DNA of 64,000 nucleotides. It comes from Pisolithus tinctorius (taxonomy: Eukaryota > Basidiomycota > Agaricomycetes > Boletales > Pisolithaceae). The translations under genes were made by a program, and so were the position numbers. The notes beneath the pieces were generated by a model that was given only the letters and a program-made list of their open reading frames with translations, ran no database searches and was not told where the DNA came from. The stretch's first letter is position 1, and the number at the start of each line of letters is the position of its first letter. This document shows, one piece after another, positions 1-14,500 of this stretch. Location of the stretch: assembly GCA_024663395.1 (NCBI GenBank), contig JANFAH010000047.1:62001-126000 (forward strand), given 5' to 3'.

Positions 1-2218
1 GGATAGACACCAAACCGACAAAAAGGGATATTGGAAAAAGCCAAAATATTGTGAAGGCCCTAATGAAGCATTGGGAGACGTGATCATTCTTCAGTCGTCA
101 TACTCACCAGACACCAAGGCTGACTACCCAGTCTTTAACTAACTAGTGCGCAACATCATAGATCATCCCAGTTACGAGCGCTAGAAACACATACCTCTCC
201 ACGAAACGTCGCTTTCATTACTCTCCTCCATTCAATGTCCTCGTATTGAGGGGCCATAGTAACAAGGCAAGCCAAGGGGTTGTCGGGGTGAACGGCTAGA
301 TACCTACATGCCTTCTTCGCGTCTTTCGGATCCCTGAAGGTAACGAATGCTGTAGAGACCGGGTCGTACTCATCGGCTGCTTTCGCTCTGTTTTGCGTAA
401 TGAGCATCGTTGAAAGTTTCAGCTTGGCTGTATAGTAGTCGATGGTTGGTACTGTCTTCCCGCGAAACAGTACCGATAGATGAATAAGAGGTTGATAGGG
501 ATCAAGGACACTGCGTGGAAGACTGAGTAAGGCGTCCCACACCGTGTTGAGGTGGTCGTCGGCAGTACGTGACTCATTTAAGACACCTGTGGCCACCACC
601 AGACTACTATCCGCTCCCTGGGCCTTGGCTCTTCTCCAAAACCGAACGGTATCTTTGGACTTCTTGGCAAACTTGCAGGCGGAGGATTCCGCAACGTCAA
701 ACTCAACAACGAATGGTGAGAGGGTTCTGATGAGGAGGTCCATGTTTGCTACGTCATCCTTCACCGGTATCCGTCTTTCGAGGTCTGCTTGCTTGCTTCC
801 AAGATCAACATCAACCACAGCATTGTCAGTACTGTCACGATTCGCGAGTTTCCGTCTTTCCACCTCGCGAGCGACAGCCACCAATGTTCCCTTAGCGAGC
901 TTGATATGGGCCTCCTCGAGAGCACATAGAATGCCTTCGCGCCTCTCAAGGAGGGAGGCGAGTTCTGTCATGTTTCTCGCTAGGACAACGCGTTCAATAA
1001 CGGGAATATCTCTTGAAACTCCATTATCCGGTTGTGCTTCGTCGGATCCTCGTTCTGTCTCCCCGCCGCCGGACCTGACTTGAGGTAAACGGATGCGCTT
1101 GGGTATTCGCCTTGCCCGATTGAAACCGAATGCTAAAATCTTGTCCACTATTCCCGGCTGCGCGGAAGATGTTATCCCAACAGTTGGCAGATCGATTGGC
1201 CGCGACATGTAATATTCAAAGTACTCTTTCAAGCGTTGTTCAGACCGTAGTTCCACGGGTACATTCGAGACCATGACGGTACGCAAGCGTAAGCCACGTT
1301 TAGAATTCGCATCGTACGAGGGTATATCCTGGAATGGAAACTGAGGGCGCGGATGGGGATGATATTGCGCGTCCCTCTCTGCGGGAGCACTGGGTTCCGC
1401 AACACGTGCGGCCTTTTCAATATTGGCAACTCGGAATTTGAAGGCACCATTGCAGACGTAGACGAGAGTTGCTATCCAAGTGAAAGTGAGCCAGAATAGG
1501 AGGCAAATATGAATCCAAAGAAGTTCTAAGCCTTCTGGTGTCAGCACTAATGAAGCAATCGATGCACGTGTCATGGAGTCGGTGCCCACGTCACCCGGCG
1601 AAAAATGGATGTGGATTGGTAGTAGAATGGGGACGGTCGTGAACGTGTGCAAGAGGGTGAAGTACACTGAAAGACTCAATATGGACGTAAAGGGAAAAAA
1701 ACAAGCACTTACAACACCCTTGAAGGAAGCGAACGTAGAGAGCGGCGTCCACTCCTCTCAGCTCATTCAATCTTGCCTGTGGGAGTTTAACTGCCTCTTT
1801 CACCCATGATAGCGGTAACCCTTGGGGTATTGGGGGAGATGGATTCCTAAACTTTCGCTCTAGGACAGTTGGGTTCGGATGAAATGCCTACGCACCTAGC
1901 CCATGATCTTCCTTGGTATAAGCTTGTAAAGTCATGCATAAGCGTGCGTAACGTATGGAAATGTAAGGGTGAACACACTATCCAAACTGCCAAGACTCCA
2001 CACTCCCAAGCCCATCTGGACGATGAGGCCCACGTCTTCGTCTGTAAAGCACTTCATAGGAGGCAACACATATTACCGTCAGACCAATTGCAATGATGCT
2101 CTCGTCGATGAGACCACTGTGAGGTAAAAAGGAGGTTGGATTTCGTAGAAAGGAACGGCTAGTTTTGTGATATGTACCTGTAGTCCTTAGAAAATGTTCT
2201 TGTCTCTATGTCTCCCAT
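1..2218 (-). CDS. CSC1/OSCA (DUF221, TMEM63-like) cation channel, N-terminal part
   Basis: Membrane protein of the CSC1/OSCA/TMEM63 family, which are osmo- or mechanosensitive, calcium-permeable channels. The start is the ATG at 2218 (MGDIETRTF). By eye the exons are 2218-2178, 2116-1979, 1922-1896, 1846-1713, 1666-195, 142-108 and 59 to the edge, with introns of 46-61 nt. Splicing restores the family strings FGYLYQGRSWARNPSPP, then ELRGVDAALYVRFLQGC, and after the cytosolic domain VKDWVVSLGVW and FTIFWLFPISLFVGL. The long exon holds transmembrane segments followed by the large cytosolic (PHM7-type) domain, ending in FRGE. The C-terminal RSN1-type multi-helix pore domain lies beyond position 1. 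The family is seen from conserved blocks; the channel function is from the family. Confidence 0.9.
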
Positions 2219-2480
2219 CCTGCGAAGCACAGCGCAGAACTACAAGGCCTATTATCACTGCTAATGAAGGTTGGAGAGAGAAAACGAGGGTGGAGTATCA
2301 CCCGCTCGCGGATGGTGGTGGCATGGAAGTCGCATGACGTCGATTTCCCCTCTTTTGATTCGCCGAACACACCGGGTACACAAACCAGTTCATAACACAT
2401 CGAACGAACCAAGGGAACCAATAAAAAAGCGAACCGAGTCACCAACCATCTGGTGAACCTCGGAAAGTATCTAAAACATT

Positions 2481-3254
2481 CTACTTGGTGCGTACTATCC
2501 GCAACTTATGTGGTTTATAGACGAAGTTCTCTGCATAGTTCTTGGGAGGAACTCTCTTGACGGTCGAGGGTTGACTGTGATCGATGTTCAGCAACTCAAC
2601 ATGTGCAATATGCAATCACAGGGAACGTACATGTAGTAATCCCAACCTTCGATCGAGTAAAGGAGATTGCTGTCAACAAGAGAAGCAATCAGATTGTTCA
2701 ATTGGCGTACCTTGCTTCTCCGCAAAATGAATAGCTGCTTCCTTGGTTGCGAATGATAGGCGTGTCCCCTGCATATAATCCGCGCTATAGACAATTCAAT
2801 TTAATCCATCCCCGGTTGTGTTGTATGAAGCACAATGAACCGACGTACGAACTGGCGTAGCCCATCAATGGGTTTTCCCAGCGACCGCCACCCTGAAGGA
2901 TGTCCCAATCAATACGCCACCGTTCCGACTTTGCAGGACCGGACTGCATGGTGTTGCGCGTAGGCTGGAAGATGCGCACTGCGCGGTGACGCAGTTCGCC
3001 TTAACAAGCCCACGGTCAATGCACCAAAATTTGCTCAAATAGAAGAGGCACTAACCAGGCGCGCCACTCACGACATCAGCTGTGAACACTTCACCATGAA
3101 TCGGCTGCGATATTTGTTGACTTTCCTTCTCCGCGGGGTCCCGAGCCTGGACTGGTTGGGCAGGTGTGTCGGAGGCAAAGCTACGAGCGCAAGCGTGTGA
3201 CGCAGCGGCTGCTGGCCTCTTGAGGGTCGTACCGCAAACACGAAGGAGAGACAT
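2481..3254 (-). CDS. NDUFS4: NADH:ubiquinone oxidoreductase 18-21 kDa subunit (NDUFS4)
   Basis: Accessory subunit of mitochondrial complex I, on the matrix arm. The start is the ATG at 3254. The first 30 or so residues (MSLLRVCGTTLKRP, rich in Arg, Ser and Ala) look like a mitochondrial targeting peptide. Exons by eye are 3254-3056, 2999-2849, 2784-2711, 2646-2631 and 2574-2481. They give the diagnostic ETC_C1_NDUFA4 strings RIFQPTRNTMQSG, WRIDWDILQGGGRWENPLMG, DYMQGTRLSF, EAAIHFAEKQGWDYY and a basic C-terminus ending RIVRTK. One exon is only 16 nt long (the GWDYY segment). Length and domain order match the fungal subunit. The gene lies 262 bp downstream of the channel gene start and 350 bp from the PEX1 stop, all on the same strand but with no sign of co-transcription. 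Confidence 0.93.
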
Positions 3255-3604
3255 TGTTTCTGACTCTGACTTGCGCAAGTCAGTTCAAGTAAACACACAG
3301 ATGACCGAATGGAGGTTGTAACGAGACCACAATCTCCGGTAAATGCCGGTGGCTAAGCTCGTGGCTGTGCTCAGCCAAGGGTCCCTCATCGGAAAATGTC
3401 ATGTCACCGCCACACCTATAGGAACGACGTGCTCGACCATTGCAGATACATATCGATATCCTTTTCAGATGACGCGTCTACCAGAACAGAAAACCGAAAA
3501 TCCCGCATCGGCAAGTTTCTGAATTTCTTAGTACACACAAGACTCAGGAGAATAACTAAAAACCACCGCGTTAAACATCAATGCTATGCTACATCATCGG
3601 TCAA
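3255..3604. other. intergenic, no gene seen
   Basis: This spacer lies between the PEX1 stop and the NDUFS4 start and should hold the NDUFS4 promoter and the PEX1 3' end. I see no convincing coding sequence or RNA gene. Confidence 0.5.
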
Positions 3605-6600
3605 TCACCCCAGCGTTACTCGTGTACCAACGCCACTACCCTCTCCAGGAGTATTACCAGCAGGTGACGGGAGCACCTTTTTGTTCAACTTCCGACTGCG
3701 ACTAGACACAAAGGTCTCATATCTGGATTGTCCCCGTCATTATACGATTACCTCGCAATCAACCGAAAAAAGGGAAAAAAATATTATACTCACATGCGGC
3801 GGAATCTGTCCATCTCATGGCGAGGAACCGACGGACGAGCCGTCTTAAGCACCTCCAAAAAGTCCTCCTGAGTGATTTCGTACTGTGTGTTATTTTTCGG
3901 AAATCGCATGAGCAAGATGATCGTGGCGACAGATCTACGATGAGAGAGCCTGACCGACCTTTTTGGCTTCAACAGTACCTTTTCCCTTGTCCTTGACCAC
4001 AAGCGGCCCTCCTCTGGTTTTGTTCTCCACAATTTGTTGAAGCTGCGAACAATTTCATCCACGTCAGCAACTAGACTCGAGTCTAAATCATCTGTCAAAC
4101 TCACCCTTTTCTGCGTCTGAGACTCGTCCGCTCGTGACAGCGTCTTCTGCTCGCCAGATCCACCCAAGCTCACATACTCAACACGTTTTGCCTCCGCATC
4201 CACATCGGTACCCCGAGCAGACCTTCTCAGGGTCGGCGACGCGTCGATAGCAGCATGCACAACTCGAAGATGGGCATTATACACGAGCGCCTGAAGATCC
4301 GCTCCTGAAAACCCTTCTGTCGCTTTGGCGATATCGCTAAGGTTGACCGAAGCGTGGAGAGTAATTTTACGACTGACCGCCTCCAGAATCTGGGTCATGG
4401 TTAGATAGATAGCAACTAAGGTCACGAAAGACAAGAAAGAACCACGCACTCACCTCCTTGCGATCCTCTTCGTCGGGCATGTCGCACAACACGGACTTGT
4501 CCAAGCGACCAGGTCGCAGCAGCGCGGCATCGATGAGATCCGGACGGCTAATTGCCCATTAAGTTTGCTTCTTATGTACGCAAGATAACTTCTCACCTTG
4601 TTGCCGCTAGGACAAACACTCCCTCTAACCCCTCCACTCCGTCCATCTCCGTCAAAAGTTGGTTGACGACGCGGTCAGTAACACCCGTACTATCGTGACC
4701 ACTGAAAAGCACCAAACGATCACCTCCTCCACGCTGTTAAGAAAGGATAATGGCACCTTACCGTTTCGGAGCTATAGAGTCGAACTCATCAAAGAATAGG
4801 ACGCAGGGTTTTGCCGCAGATGCCCTATCGAACACATCCCGAACCTGTAAACTCGCGTGAGAGCGTACCAACACCCAATACGCTCCGACTTACCGACTTC
4901 TCGCTCGCACCGATGTACTTATTTAACAACTCGGGACCTTTGATACTTATAAAATTAAGTCCGCACTCTTTGGAAACAGCAGATGCGAGCATCGTCTTCC
5001 CACAACCTGGATATCCGTACAGGAGAATTCCCGACCGCAAGCGTAGCGGTGCCTGTTTGAACAAAGGTGCGTACTTTGTCGGCCATTCCATCGTCTCGCG
5101 GAGAATACGTTTGGCTTGTTTGAGCCCTGCAAAAGTGTCGTCAAGAAAACGCACGCATATAGCGATTAAAACGCAAAACGCACCCCCGACATCCGCCCAT
5201 TCGACGTCCGATTTTGAAAGCGGCACATCCTTCAGCGCATTCGGCACGAAACCCTCCTGGGCTTTCGTAAAGTCTTCCATCGAGAGTGTGACCTGGATGA
5301 TACATCAACAACACTCTCAGTTCACACCACTGCCGTACCACTCACCTGTGATGCATCGCGTCCATGCAACTTGAATGCCCTGCTTGCAGCGCTCTGTACA
5401 GCCCGCTTCATCAAAGTTTGGAAATCGACCGGAGCATAGCCTTCAGTGTGGACCGCGATCATGGTGTAATTTGGTGGGTCATCTGGGTCGAGCGCTTGCG
5501 CCGGTGAGTCAGCAGTCCATGCTTTGACTAAGTTCTCCAGGATCTAGAAAGAGAGATATAAAGACAAACAAGTGATGCGAGGAAGCTGGTGAAACTTATC
5601 GAACACACGAACCTCTTTGCGTGCATTCTTTGATGGAGGCTGGATGTGATAGATTTCTTGAAAGATGTGTAAAGTATGCACCAATGGATGCAGTGACGTC
5701 TTCGATTCTGCAATTCCGATCATCACCATGGCGCGAAAGTTCACTGGAATCGAGCGAGCGTTGGCCGAGAATTGAGCTATGAATAACTCTGTGATGATGC
5801 GGAAACGGAACGAGTCCGTGTGCTGCACAGAGAGTGGGATTGAGATGGACTTCTGATGGTTGGACTGTCACAATGAATGACCTACTTCGACTTCTGGACT
5901 CAGAATTTTATCCAGGTTGTCAAAAATGAGAACCGTAGGGCGGTGCCATGCTGCGATCTCATATAAGTGACGAAACAATTTTTTGAATATTTTGGTGTGC
6001 TTCTGACTGTATTCCTTGAAGTCGATGTAATGAATATCTTGGTCTGCATTCAGCACGCCGCGCAGAAGAAAGACCGAGGAAAACTGCTGACATGCATAAG
6101 TACGAGTGTCTTCTTCGAGACGTCTGGCGATCTCGCGAGCGAGCGAAGTCCTGCCTACGCCGGGTCTACCGGTCACCAGGATCGAGGATACTGTTCTGGG
6201 TGAGTCACATCGACCTCGACTATCGAGTTGACTTACACCCGTATACAACCTTGTCCTGGGAGTGTATGATAAAGTTGGCAAGCAATTGATTGGCGGCTTC
6301 CTTGATAATTTGTTCTACTCCGCACAACACGGTCCTCGAGGGTCTGATGAAGTCGATGGAAAGGGGCCGGCTACATGAAGTACAACTCACGGTGTCGTTT
6401 TCTCTTTCGGTTGTTCGGTTTTTTTGAAGAGATCAGAGGTCGATTTTTGCTCCCCAGTGGCCCTCACGCTTTTCGAGGGTTAGCTTCATTTATATTGCCG
6501 AAGGGCTCACTCACTGGATCCAGTGCCAGTCACCTATTCCTTGCAGTCCGTTTGGGAAGAACGCATGGCTCTCCAGCACTTTGCGTGAGCAACCGACGAA

Positions 6601-7730
6601 CAAGAATTGATCCTCTGGAAATACTACTGGCTTGTTGTCGAGCATGTCGTCTGCCGATCTTTCCGGTAACTCCGCATTAGCGCCGTCTTGCGGCGCATCG
6701 AGAGGATTTGATGGTGGGGGCATGTAGCGATAAGAAAGTTTCACGAACTCGTTTTCATGTTGATCCTCGGAAGGCCATTTTGTGCCGGCTAGGATGGAAA
6801 AAGTGAACGGATGGATGTAAGCCAGCGGTGCGGTCTCAGTGTATTCCTGGTCCGGAGGCGAAATATCCTCGAGTAAACGCGACGGTAATATACGTAGAAC
6901 CGTCTCTGGTAGTTTTGGTTGCTTCGATTCGTCTTGCGTAGGTACCTGGCGCGCGACTGCCTTTCCGCGCTGATGGGTTTTGGGCGCTATGCTCACTTCC
7001 GTGTTTGTCGTGAGTAGTGCAGCGTCACTCTTAGTGGAAGGTTGGACAGAGACTGGGGGTTTCAGTGAGAAGGCCCCCCTTGACAAACGGGGTGGACGTA
7101 CCGACTTTGAGTCGAACCCTGGTTCGACCCAGCACCCATACATCGATTTCCTGACCTACTTTTGCCACTCTCACTTGAGATAGTAGGGTAGACTCGACGT
7201 GAGAAGCATGTATCTCCTGAAAGGCACTCAAGATACGATTGGTATGGACGGGGTGAGGGTACATACGACGATGTCCCAGTCGTCTGGTGTGATCGGTTCG
7301 GTTGAAACGGACGAAGCGTATGGTAAGTCGTGTAATAAACCAATCTCGACCTGACAAAGAAGATGGCATTAGCGAGTGGGAGCGGGGATGTATTGGGGAC
7401 GTACGACATCGCCCTGGTTGAAACCAAGGCTGGTTGCGAATTGCGGATCTATCTCGACTGTCTCGAGTGCACTGTCAGTGGAATTGAAGTGGGCGAGGGA
7501 CGACGCAGATGGCATTCCCGTCCATCCGACATATGCCTCGCCTTGATCGCCCTTCAGGTGGACGGCAAGACTCTGTGGTCGCTGTCCGGGGGAGCGTATC
7601 AGCCGCGTCTGCGTGGTCGACGGAACTGACCTACTACGGATCTCTCGACGAGTGGGCCATACAGGGAGATCGGCAAATGTACCAACGATGATTTCACCGA
7701 CGCGTACTCTACTCGCGCTCGTCGGGGCAT
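3605..7730 (-). CDS. PEX1: Peroxisome biogenesis AAA ATPase PEX1
   Basis: PEX1 pairs with PEX6 in the exportomer, which pulls the PEX5 import receptor out of the peroxisomal membrane. The start is the ATG at 7730 and the stop at 3605, with many short introns. The N-domain is recognisable ([67 protein letters not shown]). The first AAA domain has a degenerate P-loop ([10 protein letters not shown], Arg for Lys) and Walker [12 protein letters not shown], as usual in PEX1. The second is canonical: [10 protein letters not shown], then [11 protein letters not shown] and [19 protein letters not shown]. The last exon gives [12 protein letters not shown] and ends TRVTLG. The gene appears intact. Confidence 0.95.
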
Positions 7731-8551
7731 TGGAAGAGATTGGTATGGGGGCACGTGACCTACACCGGCTATAGGGCTACATTTGGCAAGTAGTCATAGC
7801 TGCGACAACGCGAGTTCGAGCAGGATGCCCCGGTGGATAGGTAGTGCACCTGCAAATACACTGGCGAACCCTGCTCGAATTCAGTTACCGATTCCGGGTC
7901 GTGTTCTTAAACCAGCATGAGAAAATTATATCCCTCAGGTTTCGTGGTGTGCACAGTGCAGAGCCAGAATCGCCGAGCCAAAAACAGAAGATATTAAGAA
8001 ACATCTCGAGGACGAGGCCCGCTTAGAAGAAACAATTCACTACTAGAAAACCAGGCCACAGGATGGGTACCAAGTCACAGCAAAGGCTATCATCGAGTGG
8101 GGAGGGCGCGGGTCAAGTCACTTGGTCTGGGCTGGCAAGTTTCAATTTTCATCCTCGTTCTGGCCCATTCTCCGCCGCCAAACTTCTCTGGGTGCAGCTA
8201 TCTGTGCCAGGATGTCCCCTCTGGCTTGGACGCAGGCGACACCACCCAGCGATGTCTTATTCATTATTTATGCGTCCTTGTACGCAACTTTGCAACTGCA
8301 CCGACCTCGTTATCGATTTCGCTGTTACATTGATGCCACAGTACAGTATCATCCTTTAGTGCTAGTTACCTGTAGAATCATCGCTACTACGTTCCATGAA
8401 CACGCTCTTAGTGGTCTGATCTCCGTGCACAAAGGAATCAAGTAAACGGTATTTGCCATCAGTATAGAAATGCTCGTGATAATATACACATGTTGATTCG
8501 TAGTCCATGTCATTATGCTCGTTCCGTCGTCGTACGGTAGGGCTTATATTC
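7731..8551. other. intergenic, no gene seen
   Basis: This 0.8 kb lies between the PEX1 start and the phospholipase D stop. Several overlapping plus-strand frames of 60-107 codons are open around 8063-8445, but none shows family features or conserved composition. I see no RNA gene. Promoter sequences for PEX1 are expected here but no element is distinct. Confidence 0.5.
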
Positions 8552-11500
8552 TTAATCGTAGATCGGAAGAGGTAACAGCCTGACATCTGCTCAGCAATTT
8601 GCTCAGCCGCACTCAAAAGATCATCCTACCTGTCGGCATTAAAAATGAAATTATTTGCTTCGTCTTCGCTCTCCAAAAATCGCGACGGATAGATCACTGT
8701 CGGGTAATGAATTCCAACTCCAAGGCGGCGTTAGCCTGCACCAGGCTTACCTAGGTGTCCACGCGTCTCCTTCAGCAAATTCTCCATCGCCTCCAACTCC
8801 GCTCTGTCAAAGGGCTCCACACCATGGCGTTGGGACTTCACTTTCGGAAGCTCTCTATCGCTGGAGTCCTCTTCCCTTCCTTGGGTACTTTCTTTGGTCC
8901 CCTGGACATTGTCAGAAGTCGATCGATCTTCCCTTGTTCCAGAGTGCGCTCGTGAGGCGGGCCCGACAGATGGACTGTCCTTGCGCTACCACAGTATTGA
9001 TTCAGTTCTAGCCAACTGACCAAAGAAAAAGGAGTAGGCTCTCACAGGCTTCCAGAAACGTTCGTGGTGCGCAACGAACTCCGTGTACTGCTTCCACGTG
9101 GATATCGTGTCGTCCGGTACCGCATGGAATACTTTGCGATAAATCTCCGTCTGATGACTCTGTCAGCGCACCGCAATGACGCGATTTGGGTTGATCTCAC
9201 ATTATGCACAGCGCACGCAACCCACACGTTCTTCCAGAACTTATCACAGATCGGATCCTCAAAGTAATCAGGAGCGATATGAGGAGCAGGTGTAGGCAAA
9301 GTCCACGTTTTATTCCCCAGTGTCCCTGCAAGATGCTTTTGCGAGTTCGATCGGCCACGGGGGGAATGCTGCTCCTCTTCACTGGCACCTTTAGTCCCTG
9401 AGTGCACACGTGGCACCGCATCGTCCGTAAGAGCACTCTTCGAGGCGTTTGTTGGAGCCGCGTAGGCCTGGTCATCTGAGGTGTGTGCCTCAGGCGGTTC
9501 ATCACCACCCATCTCAAGTTGGTCACGTTTCACCAAATTCTCTCCGAGAGGCGAAGACTCCGCCTGGGCGGATGGAGGCCGACCCTCGCTAATGGTCTGT
9601 TCCTCTAGCGTCGGTACCACCGCACTAGCAAAGCCTGGTACCTGCTCTCCTTCAGGAGTGAAAGTCGTGCGTTCCTCTCGCAACGCCTCTGGCTTCGCAG
9701 CCTCGGCAAAGTGCTTGGGCACCTCCGGTAAAACCATGTGCTCTGCCATACCTCCCGCAGCTGCCATCCCTTCAAGACCGTGCGTCAGTTTTACACTTGC
9801 TTATACAGGGGGATGCCACAAACGAACCCTGCTTTAATTCCTCCGTCACATCTCCCAGCATATTCCGTGAAGGTTCTTCATGACATGTTTCTGTTTGTTT
9901 CTGCCCCTCGTCTACTTTTTCATGAGGGTCACACGCCTCCTGTGCCTCCTCAGGCTTACGTGGCTGACGCTGACTTGGTGCATGTTCCTCCTCGGATAGA
10001 GCGTCAACGTCAACTCCGGCATGCTCCCGCATAAGGCGGACGCGCAGCGAGTGAGCGAAGCGTCCAACTTGGAACGGGCGTCCTGCCATCGTGCTGGGGA
10101 TAATTATATATCACGAAAAAAAAATGGATGGTGAAAAGATGAACGTACCCATTGATCATATCAGTGTCGCGGATGACAGCAGCTATCTCGGAATCCCGGT
10201 CTCCACGTTGGGAACGTTCATTAATGTTCGCACTCCCAATGATAGCTAGCCTGTCGTCCACGATACATACCTTGCGGGCATATTAGAAAGAGAGAAGTTA
10301 AGCGTTGCACACTAAGCAATACCTTCGCATGGACATAAACCTACGTATAGATCAGTATCAGATCGCATTCTACAGTAGTTGTCACCCACGATCTCAGTTG
10401 TGAGAACATTATTCCGAAACTTGCCCCAGTTCCTCAACGAAAAGACCGAGATATAGTCAATGGGCTACGAGCCAGCATCAGCGCTGCCGTCGTGCAGAAA
10501 TCACAGCGCTTACATTGATATTCTCCTTACGGAGGCGGGCATATATGGAGTTAGGTCCACGGAAAAGGGATCTATTTTGACACTCGACAATGATCCGAAC
10601 CTACCAGCGGCTCGTAAGTGATGCACCGTTTTGTACACGGTTAGAAGCCTACCGCGCTTGCGTCACCATGCTCGATGGGAAACGGGAATCCAGGGAACAA
10701 AGGAATAATGATGCAGCACCTCCAAGGAGTGCGCTCCCGGTGGGCGCGAACGATTCGTTCTACGAGTGCATCCCCAATACTATTCTCAATCTTAACGTCG
10801 TTGACAACGGTGCTTCCCCCCCGATAGATGTCAGTATATTTCCACGCAGATAACGAGAGGCAGGAAACTCACGATGTGATGAAGAACTGGTTTTCTATGT
10901 ATACAAAATGCTCGGAGTTTGAGATAGCTGTAGTGTTTGAGGAAACAAGTCGTTTCAAAAAGAAATCAGCACACACCGTGCACGTATGCATTTTGAATAG
11001 AATGCTCGACCCGATCTGGTGTGCCAAGTGACCATGGCCCAGCAGAACGGCAGATCTGCATTTCACAGGTCCCGGTCAAACCCAGCGCAGCAAGTTCGGT
11101 CTGCTTGAATTCAGGAGGAGGCAGGAGGAATGGCATCGGCTTCGAGTGGTTCTGCAACTCGAGTCAGAGATATGCAGTCGCAGTAGGATGATGAATAATA
11201 CTTTGATCCTAAGCAGATAGTTCCACCTGTCGATGGTCAGCTTAGAGCACCCTTTACGTCCATGAAGATATATATACCTTTGCACGAAATGCCTAGCAAG
11301 ATCTCGTGCTGGTTGCCCAACAATCTGCATTCCAACATCGTGCCATGGCATTCGGGGAACCTTCGACCGATCGTACATATTTTCATCGGGTTTATTCAAT
11401 GTATGAAAGTCAATGACTCGCGGATTGCTGTAGTCCTTGCCTACGCGTTTAATTTCGTCAGTGTCGAACCAACAATACACGGAGGTAGACTTACCAGGCC

Positions 11501-14500
11501 AAATTTCAACTTTGTTTGGGTTCAACCCAGCATCGTCTACAAGGGCGTGCTGAGGGGTATCCCACCTGGCGGGATGTCACTTGAGGAATATCTCTATTAC
11601 TAACTGCACGCTACGTACCTCCCAAAGCAAAGATCGATACCACCTACAAATGCGATAGTTTGGTCAATCACACAAAGCTTCTCATGCTAGATGAGCAGTT
11701 ATTTGCCAGGAGCACATCAGACAGATACCGATCGACTCACATGAGCCCAATAGAACGTTCCAGTTTGAAAGTGAGATGGTGAACGCTGAATCATAATATT
11801 ATGATGAAGTGAAGTTAGTTTTTGCTTCGTATAACTAAACAGGCAGGTCAGCGTTAAATCATAGAGGCAGTTGAGCCACGGACTTGCTGTCTGTTGGAGT
11901 GGTTCTGCTCGATACTTCCTGGCTGATTATCGTTGAATGCCTAAGATGACCGCCAGATGTACGATACCTACTATATGATGATAAAGATTTTGACACCTTC
12001 CTTTGCCTTTCGCTCCAGAATGTTGTCCAGACGGTACTTCAGTTTGTTCGGACGACGTAGCTCGAGCTCTTCGGCATATCAGAAAGTAGCCACATTTACA
12101 CATTACCTCACGTACCCGGCGAAAGCCACCAATCATGGATGTAAATCGTCTCTCTTGCCATCATAAGGGCCCTAGAAAGATTCCACATGTAGTCGCGCTT
12201 AACGCATGAAGTTAAGGTAAGTTCCACTAAACGAACCACAGGACATAAGTAACTCACCCCATCAACGAGCCACTGCGCAGCCACGTTCGTCCGTACAGGG
12301 GCGAAACTATCAAACCTATTCTTTGCCACCCAAGGGGAATACCTGGAAGCTTTCTGCAGCGCCGTGATCCATTGCAACATCTGACGCTGTCCTCAAACAC
12401 GTGCATCAGTCTAGTTCATATAATATTACAGTGCAATTCACTCACTTCATTACGCGCAGTCAATTTCAATTTCATCTGCGAATTTTGGACGTAAAATGTG
12501 TGCTTAGATACGTCTTGTGGCCGTTTCCCTCCCTGCCCCTTCTCCTTGATCGTGGGCTGCGCGTCCCTGTCCTCCGCTTCTGTGCTGAGAGGGTCCCGAT
12601 TCGTGGAGGGGTCGACCATCGGTGATCGCATAGATGGAGAAACACCAGAGCCGATCGACAGTCCGGCATCATACCACCCGTCCGATTGCCTATTGGAGCT
12701 GCGCTTTTCCACAATTTCGGCAGCCAAGTTGGGAGGAGGGTGATGTCCAAAACAAAATATGCGTGATAACCGGCTCTTGCAGGATTCCATGAAAGAAGAA
12801 CAATTTGCCTCATGTTCCGGAACAGTGCGGACAACCTCCCGGGCGGTATGGTTTCCATGGGCATTATCATCTGATGATTCATGCCGGAGAAGATGAAAGC
12901 CCTTTCGGTAGTAACGCACAGGTTGAATGATGAGGAAGTCGGAGTCTAGCAGGAAGACGTCCCAAACTACCGTCTAGCAAGGGATATCAGAGGAAGATTT
13001 CAAAAAATTATGAACACGCGTACCTCCCCAGGGTCCTCGACTATGACTATACTACTCTCTCGGACAGCACACCAGCGCAATTCTTTACGCGCCTTTCGGC
13101 CTAATGACTTGCGCCCTATGTTTACTCCATTTCCCGCCATACCGATGCGCAGGAAGCCGCCTTTGTATTGCAAGCCCGTCGGAGACAGGGCTATGAACAG
13201 GGCACTCATCTCCAAGAAACCTGCCAACCTATTGGCAGACGGATGCCACATCTTGCATCAATGTATCAAGGCTGATCAAGCAACGTGTCGAATATCACTT
13301 ACCACGGCGCGGATGAGACGGAGTAGATAGTTCTCCAAAGCTTCACGCTGTAACCGGGCAAAGTCGGCACTGCTAACCGCATTCCTGTTGCTCTCATGCA
13401 TGAGGAACTTGAGATATCGATATCGGAAACCTGACATATCCGCGACGTTAGTTGTCAAAGAGTAACCCAGGGATATAGGCTACTACGAACTGGTTAGGGG
13501 AAACTCCGGCAATGTATCCTTGTTACCGCTGAAAGTGTTCGATAACATATAATGCGTATGCAAGGAGAGAAAGTCGCGGAGTTGTCGATAAATGACCCAT
13601 CGAATGCCGCCCGCGTATTCGCACTCTATGCGGAACACTGCTTTCTGCGAGTGTAGTGGACGTAAACTGTCACTGATACGAAGACGAACACGATGGAAAA
13701 GGACTGGAATGCGACGGTGACCCTTCTCGTCGCGCTCCATCCACAACTTGAGCATAATAGCAGAGAGACAGCCTGTAATCAATTCATCCGTGACGTTTAC
13801 CTCCGGAGAAACCACAGAATGTGTCGGTTCAGGAGAGGACGGAGTATGATGTACCATTGCTGCCATGAGTAACCGCACCTTTGCCCACCTGTCGGAGCTC
13901 TGCTTCTTTCCACACTCGGGAGCAAGGGTATCGGGTCCTTCAAGCTTTTCTGAAGCGATATCCTCCTTGCCCGTTACTGTATGCTGTTGATCATGCGCCT
14001 GCTTTACCCGACCATCGTCCTGCTGTAAAGGGGCTCGTTCATCGATAGGGGGTGTCTCTTTCTCCTTCCCTTTACTCTTCGCGGAAGGCTCTTGCAGCCG
14101 TCGGAACGGCGTCCAACTATCGCTCATAGTTATTCTCTTGTCCCGGTTGACACCGTTTCTTCCGCGTACCCTTTCTTCGGAATCGGAGTTATGTAATTCC
14201 AGAGGATCGCGGAATGACGCAAATCGGTGCGGATCAGGACGGGAGGGAATCCCAGCACCATCACTTTCATAGATATCTGCGCTGTCTGGATCGTCATAAC
14301 GTGGAATCATCATCTGCGACATGGCGGGGGAATAAGCTGGGGTAAAGTGATACGAAATTGACCGTGGGGGGCCTGTCCGAGCGGAAGGGGTATCCGGTAA
14401 GGAGAGTCCGGGTAGTCCAGGAGACACTCCAGTCGGGGAGGGTAACATAAAAGTCTGTGGTGAGACATATCCGTTGCTCCTTGACCGTGATGGCATAGCG

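Noticed and set aside
6080..6200. PEX1 as a pseudogene because its first P-loop has Arg for Lys
   Set aside because: A degenerate first AAA domain is normal for PEX1, and the second domain is canonical.
8063..8445. Overlapping plus-strand open frames in the PEX1-PLD spacer
   Set aside because: Three frames are open at once, with no conserved motif, promoter or splice logic; chance openness is more likely.
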